DNA of 64,000 nt, taken from assembly GCF_001279695.1 (NCBI RefSeq), contig NZ_LGDD01000223.1, positions 1 to 64,000 of the forward strand, written 5' to 3'. Under the pieces are notes generated by a model, which saw nothing but the letters and a program-made list of their open reading frames with translations, had not been told where the DNA came from and searched no databases. The stretch comes from Streptomyces sp. WM6378 (lineage in GTDB: Bacteria > Actinomycetota > Actinomycetes > Streptomycetales > Streptomycetaceae). The translations under genes and the position numbers were made by a program. The stretch's first letter is position 1; each line of letters begins with the position of its first letter. This document shows, piece after piece, positions 59,851-64,000 of this stretch.

Positions 59851-60819
59851 TTGCCCAGCTTCACGAGTCAGATGAACCAGCGCGGCCGCGCGGTCCTGGA
59901 GGACCTCGAGCGGGAACGCACCCAGCAGAGCGCGCCCCTTCCGCCTCCGCCCGCCCTGTCGTCCGCGCTCGCACCGGTTGGCCCGCAGGTCCGTCCGAAC
60001 GGCCATCCCTACCAGCCCCGTATGGTCGGCCCGCTGGAGGACCTCGCGTTCCTTCGCGACGCCCGCGACCACCACGAGCACGTGCTGCTCGTCGGGCCGC
60101 CCGGCACCGGCAAGACCGCGCTGAGCGAGGCCGCGTTCGTCCAGGACGCCATCGACGGCCTGCACAGCGGCCTGGAGACGATCGTCGGCACCGCCGACAC
60201 CGACGTGCCGGACTTCGTCGGCACCTTCGTCCAGGACCCGGGCACCGAGCTCTACGAGTGGGTGCCGGGCCCGCTCATCCGCAGCATCGAGAACGACGTC
60301 CCGCTGCTGATCGACGAGATCGCCCTGATTGACCCCCGGGTGCTGACCGTGCTGTACGCGCTCATGGACGGCCGCGGTGAGCTGCACGTCCCGATGAACC
60401 CGAAGTTGCCCCCGCTCAAGGTCGGGCCCAACTGGTTCGTCATCGGCGCCTGCAACCCCGACGTTCCCGGGGCGAACCTGAGCGACGCCCTGCGCAGCCG
60501 GTTCCACCACCACATCGAAGTGGCCACCGACTGGGACCTGGCTGCCGACCTCGGCGTGCCGGAGGATCTGATCACCGTGGCCAGGAACCTGGACAGCCGC
60601 AGGGCCCAGGAGACGTACGCGGGTTGGATCCCGCAGCTGCGTGACGCGCTGGCCTTCGCCGAGGCAACTGCGCGGTACGGACAGGGATTTGCCGTCGCCG
60701 GTCTGCTGCGCAAGTGCCCCGCCCAGGACCGCGAGGAGTTCGCCGCCGCCATGGAGGAGAAGTTCGGCGAGACCCCGGCTCTGGCCCTGGGCGCCCGCGT
60801 TCCTGCGGGGCGCCGGTGA
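59851..60819 (+). CDS. MoxR-family AAA+ ATPase
   Basis: 322 residues from TTG with AGGAG upstream. Walker A GPPGTGKT (82-89), Walker B LLIDE (152-156), sensor 1 IGACNPD and a later arginine-containing SDALRSRF block. MoxR ATPases work with a vWA partner as chaperones for complex assembly or activation, and such a partner overlaps the end of this gene. The N-terminal 50 residues are a polar extension. Confidence 0.9.
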   Translation: MPSFTSQMNQRGRAVLEDLERERTQQSAPLPPPPALSSALAPVGPQVRPNGHPYQPRMVGPLEDLAFLRDARDHHEHVLLVGPPGTGKTALSEAAFVQDAIDGLHSGLETIVGTADTDVPDFVGTFVQDPGTELYEWVPGPLIRSIENDVPLLIDEIALIDPRVLTVLYALMDGRGELHVPMNPKLPPLKVGPNWFVIGACNPDVPGANLSDALRSRFHHHIEVATDWDLAADLGVPEDLITVARNLDSRRAQETYAGWIPQLRDALAFAEATARYGQGFAVAGLLRKCPAQDREEFAAAMEEKFGETPALALGARVPAGRR

Positions 60820-62609
60820 CGGCCACCGTGGCGGGCACCGCTCCCGCGGTGCAGGAGGACGCCGACGCGGATCTGCTGGATGCCCGGCGCGCGCTCGCCC
60901 GGCGTCTGGGCTCCATCATCAACACCCTGGCCGACCGCGACGATGTGCTGCTCACCATGGTGTGGGACGGCGCGTCCACGGCGGAGGCCGCCTGGTTCGA
61001 CCCGGCACTGATCAAGGTCACGGTCAACGGGGCGATCGCGCTGAAGGACGGCGTGCACCCGGACCAGATCGACCCGCTCAGCGTCTCGGGCCGGCTGCGG
61101 CACCCGGTGATCGTGGGGATGTCCACGCATGAGGCCGGACATGCCCGCAGCACCCGCTGGCGGGACTGGCCCGAGTCGGCGGGACGCGCCATGATCCGCG
61201 CGGCCGTGCTGCTCGAAGAGCCCCGGATCGAGGCGCGTCACCTCCAGGAGCGCCCGGCGGACCGCGTCTTCCTGCGCGCCTGCGCGAGCAGCATCGTGCT
61301 GCCTGCGCAGCGCACCGCCTCACCGAAGTACGACCGGTGGCGGGCCGCGGCCGGTGCCGCGCTCATCCTGGGCCGGGCGGACGCCGGGGTGCTCACCGAG
61401 ATCGAGGTCCAGCCGGTGCGCGCGGCGGCCGAGTCCGTCCTCGGCGCGGGTGATCTGGCCCGGCTTCGGGACCTGTGGCAGGAGGTCCTGGGCCTCGCCG
61501 ACGGCGACCAGGCCGGGCTGCTGGAGGTCGCCCGCCGGTGGGTGGAGGTCGTCGGCGCCGACCCCGACGACGACCTGCCCGGCATCGGATGCGCCGCGGG
61601 CGAGCCCCGCGAGTCCTCGGACGCAGCGGCGGGCGGGGATCCGTTCGGCTCGGTCGTGGCCCGTGTCACCGTCGCGGCCTCGGTGCACGCACAGATCTCC
61701 ACGGGGGCGCTGCCCGACCCCGAGCAGCAACGTCGTCTCAAGGAGGCGGCTGCCCGGCGGCAGAAGGAACGCCGGGCCGAGGATGCCGCGCAGCAGGCGG
61801 CACGGAACGCTGCCCGCCGGGTGTTCCCGCCCGCGCCCGCTCCGACGTCAAGCCGCTCGCGGCCGAGGAATCCGGTCAGCGGCCGCCGGGCACCCACCGC
61901 ACTGGAGCGGGCGGCCGCCCGGCGCCTGGGCCTCGCGCTCGCCAGGGCGCGGTTCCGCGACACCGCCCGGGTCCGCGTCGCCTCTGCGCTCCCGCCGGGC
62001 CGGTTGTCCGGCCGCGACGCGATGCTCGGTGCGGCGCAGCGCGCCCTGGGGGTGCCGGTCACCGTCCGGCCGTTTCGCACGGTGCGGCGCAAGCGCACGG
62101 ACGAGCCGCCGGTCGCGGTCGGGGTGGCCGTCGACGTCTCCGGGTCGATGCGCGCCTACACGCCGATCGTCGCTTCGACGGCCTGGATGTTCGCGCACGG
62201 AACCCGCGAGGTCGCGGGTAAGGCGGCGACGGTGGCCTTCGGTACGGCTGTCACCCCGATCGTCGCCCCCGGCCAGCCGCCCTCCCAGGTCACCGAGTTT
62301 CACGCGAACGACGGTAACCATCGCTTCACGGAGGCCGTCAACGCCCTCGACGGCGCGCTGGGGCTCTCCCGTAAGGACGGTGCTCGCGTTCTGGTCATCG
62401 TGTCCGACGGCCACTGGGAGCCGGAGGAGCGCCTCGGCGGTAAGCGGCTCGTACGGCGCCTGACCAAGGCAGGCGTCCACGTCCTGTGGTTCTGCCTCGA
62501 CCCCGGTTCCAACGTCCTGCCCGGCGCCCACCGCCTGGACGTCGCCCAGGTCGCCGACATTCCGGCTGTCTTGAGCGCCGCGCTGGTCTCCGCGCTGCGC
62601 TGCGCCTGA
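60816..62609 (+). CDS. vWA-domain protein with HEAGH metallopeptidase-like motif
   Basis: 597 residues; GTG overlaps the MoxR stop (GTGA). An N-terminal region carries STHEAGHARS (His105-Glu106-x2-His109), a zinc-protease-type HExxH. The middle is a charged Ala/Arg-rich helix, and the C-terminal vWA domain has the metal site DVSGS (440-444) with later Thr/Asp positions. MoxR and vWA genes form chaperone pairs. The added HExxH suggests an ATPase-activated protease or a structural metal site. Confidence 0.88.
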   Translation: MTATVAGTAPAVQEDADADLLDARRALARRLGSIINTLADRDDVLLTMVWDGASTAEAAWFDPALIKVTVNGAIALKDGVHPDQIDPLSVSGRLRHPVIVGMSTHEAGHARSTRWRDWPESAGRAMIRAAVLLEEPRIEARHLQERPADRVFLRACASSIVLPAQRTASPKYDRWRAAAGAALILGRADAGVLTEIEVQPVRAAAESVLGAGDLARLRDLWQEVLGLADGDQAGLLEVARRWVEVVGADPDDDLPGIGCAAGEPRESSDAAAGGDPFGSVVARVTVAASVHAQISTGALPDPEQQRRLKEAAARRQKERRAEDAAQQAARNAARRVFPPAPAPTSSRSRPRNPVSGRRAPTALERAAARRLGLALARARFRDTARVRVASALPPGRLSGRDAMLGAAQRALGVPVTVRPFRTVRRKRTDEPPVAVGVAVDVSGSMRAYTPIVASTAWMFAHGTREVAGKAATVAFGTAVTPIVAPGQPPSQVTEFHANDGNHRFTEAVNALDGALGLSRKDGARVLVIVSDGHWEPEERLGGKRLVRRLTKAGVHVLWFCLDPGSNVLPGAHRLDVAQVADIPAVLSAALVSALRCA

Positions 62610-62703
62610 CCCACCCGCGGCGGGCGGATCCCCCTCACGGACCCGCCCGCCCCTCACTACTGGGCGCCGCCGCTCGGCGGCGCCTTCACACCGAGGAGCC
62701 TTC

Positions 62704-63363
62704 GTGCCCATCACCACCCTCAAGGAAGCCCGGCAGGCCGCGAAGGCCCTGTCCGAGCGCGGCCCGATCGCCGCCTTCGCCGCTGGCTGCGGCATTCCAG
62801 GCTGCTTCGCCCGTCTGCGCCTGGCGCTGTCCGGCATGCGCCGCGAAAGCCTGGCGACCTCGGCGGCGCTGAACATGGCGGACGGCCCCGATGACCCCTA
62901 CATGGAGCGCGGGAAGCAGGAGATGGCCGAGATCACCTCCTCCATCAGTGACCTGCTGTCCTGGACCGAGCAGCAGCTCTGCCAGGTCGAGGAGTGCGAC
63001 TGCCGCGCCGACCGTCTGCTGCGCCAGCTCCTCCAGGACGCCCAGGTACCCGAACAGACCGGCTACTCCGCCTCGTTGGGACGCAACAACTGCGTCATTG
63101 CCGGCCACTACGAGCCCGAGCCTGACGAGCACACCGCGTACGTCATCATCGAGCACCGCAACAACATCGAGCATGCCGTTCGGATCCACCACGGATGGCG
63201 GGCACGGCTCGTCACGGCCGCCGGCGTCACCACGTTGTACGCATCGCCGGGCTACCCGCAGACCCCAGTCTCCGTCTTCCGCGAAGACACGCGCGCCTGC
63301 GTCCGTGCTGTCGTCGGCGCACTGCACCACGCCGATGCCACGTCGGCCGCGCAGAGCTCCTGA
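62704..63363 (+). CDS. Hypothetical protein, 219 aa
   Basis: GTG with GAGGAG five bases upstream. Helical N-terminal part with several Cys (AAGCGIPGCFARL; QLCQVEECDCRADRLL), then an alpha/beta half (AYVIIEHRNNIEHAVRIHHG). No family is recognised. It follows the vWA gene after 94 bases and probably belongs to the same operon. Confidence 0.72.
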   Translation: MPITTLKEARQAAKALSERGPIAAFAAGCGIPGCFARLRLALSGMRRESLATSAALNMADGPDDPYMERGKQEMAEITSSISDLLSWTEQQLCQVEECDCRADRLLRQLLQDAQVPEQTGYSASLGRNNCVIAGHYEPEPDEHTAYVIIEHRNNIEHAVRIHHGWRARLVTAAGVTTLYASPGYPQTPVSVFREDTRACVRAVVGALHHADATSAAQSS

Positions 63364-63422
63364 CAACCCCAGAGGTAACGGGTACGGGGCGGGGCGGACC
63401 GGCCTAGGTGCCCGCGCGGCGG

Positions 63423-63441
63423 CGGACTCTGTCCACAGGGC
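63423..63441 (+). repeat. CGGACTCTGTCCACAGGGC repeat, copy D
   Basis: Identical over 19 bases to copy A (2963-2981, opposite strand). It lies 68 bases before the plus gene at 63510 and points toward it. Confidence 0.65.
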
Positions 63442-63509
63442 GTGGCGTGCAGGGTCGGTTCCATCGGAGGCGCAGCAGAGTGCCGCCCCGCCGTCCAAGG
63501 AGACCGCCC

Positions 63510-63824
63510 GTGGTGATCGCTGTTCTCGACGTGTTGCTGACCATTCTGGTGCCGTTGGTGATGGGCGCGGCGATCACGTACACCAGCCCGAGCGGCGCCT
63601 TGTTCCTGCGCCCGCTGGAGGAAAGCCCCCTCGGGCGCCGGGAGTTGAATCCGGTGCGTGTGCTGCCCCTGCTGCTGCCCGTGGTGTGGCAGCCGATAGC
63701 GGGCACGTATCTGCTCGTGGAGCGGCTGTTCGGGGTGCTCGTTGTCGGTGCCATCGGGATGGCTCTGGGCCGCATCATCCGCTCGGTGTCCGCCCGTCTG
63801 CTGCGTCCGCGGAGCCGGAGTTGA
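63510..63824 (+). CDS. Small membrane protein, 104 aa
   Basis: GTG with AAGGAG seven bases upstream. First membrane helix VLDVLLTILVPLVMGAAITY, a polar loop, then hydrophobic stretches around VLPLLLPVVWQPIAG and LFGVLVVGAIGMALG, and a basic C-terminus. No family is recognised. Coupled to the next gene by a TTGA overlap. Confidence 0.7.
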   Translation: MVIAVLDVLLTILVPLVMGAAITYTSPSGALFLRPLEESPLGRRELNPVRVLPLLLPVVWQPIAGTYLLVERLFGVLVVGAIGMALGRIIRSVSARLLRPRSRS

Positions 63825-64000
63825 ACACCTCGCCCGCCGAAGGGCGCGAGGCAAAGGCGCCTGCCGTAGACCGTGGGGATCCCGTGCCCCAGGCTGGCAA
63901 GGAAGATTCGGATCGTTCTGCGGCTGCGTCTGGCCGCCGGGATCGGCCAGGGCAGGCCTTGGTGGTCATCTGGGGCGGCCTCGCCGCCGCCCTACTCGTA
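63821..64000 (+). CDS. Partial gene running off the right edge
   Basis: TTG overlaps the previous stop; GGAG lies six bases upstream. The visible 60 residues are a polar, charged N-terminus (LNTSPAEGREAKAPAVDRGD) followed by the start of a membrane helix (ALVVIWGGLAAALLV). The rest is outside the window. Confidence 0.55.
   Translation, partial: MNTSPAEGREAKAPAVDRGDPVPQAGKEDSDRSAAASGRRDRPGQALVVIWGGLAAALLV

Overview
The window is GC-rich actinobacterial DNA, almost certainly from Streptomyces or a close relative. Evidence for this is the strong third-position GC bias, GGAGG-type ribosome sites, many GTG/TTG starts, a WhiB-like protein, an RDD protein and a PRiA4b ORF-3 protein. I see no ribosomal, replication-core or central-metabolism operons. 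About two thirds of the genes are orphans, and there are paralogous duplications, a resolvase remnant and phage-type nucleic-acid enzymes. This fits a large (probably linear) plasmid, an integrated element or a chromosome arm better than core chromosome.

Layout: 1-11.4 kb holds orphan genes, two related zinc-binding proteins, a dead gene copy and a truncated serine recombinase. 11.8-16.5 kb holds a T4-type RNA repair pair (polynucleotide kinase/phosphatase plus Rnl1-like ligase), an endonuclease VII-like protein and small genes. 17-22.4 kb holds a degenerate ParA-like protein, a PRiA4b ORF-3 protein, an RDD protein and orphans. 22.6-31.2 kb is a metabolic island: GNAT, a very short peptide gene, an ABC exporter, an HTH regulator, an asparagine synthetase-type amidotransferase, a Nudix hydrolase and a UDP-glucose dehydrogenase. 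33.2-35.8 kb holds a structured leader, four coupled small genes and a cluster of unusual tRNA genes, including one with the amber anticodon CUA. 36-44 kb holds orphans, a toxin-antitoxin pair and a lipoprotein. 44.4-47.8 kb is a candidate imiditide-type RiPP locus: an acidic 36-residue precursor, a RiPP-type isoaspartyl methyltransferase, an orphan gene and an MFS transporter. 48.8-64 kb holds a HAD-SAK phosphatase, WhiB-like and HTH genes, a second RNA ligase, a C5-cytosine methyltransferase and a WGR / MoxR / vWA operon that runs off the right edge.

Main result: at least nine promoters on both strands share one sequence design. Each has GACCCTTTTAAT-like DNA running into a TTGAC-type -35, exactly 17 bases, then (G)GGTA-type -10 DNA. 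These sites, called R-box promoters here, stand in front of the Rnl1/Pnkp operon, the second RNA ligase, the HAD-SAK phosphatase, the tRNA cluster, the WGR-MoxR-vWA operon and several orphan genes. The simplest reading is a single mobile-element regulon that repairs cleaved tRNA ends and supplies replacement or altered tRNAs, including a possible amber suppressor. The shared promoters and gene identities are read from the sequence; the common regulation and the anti-tRNase role are inference.
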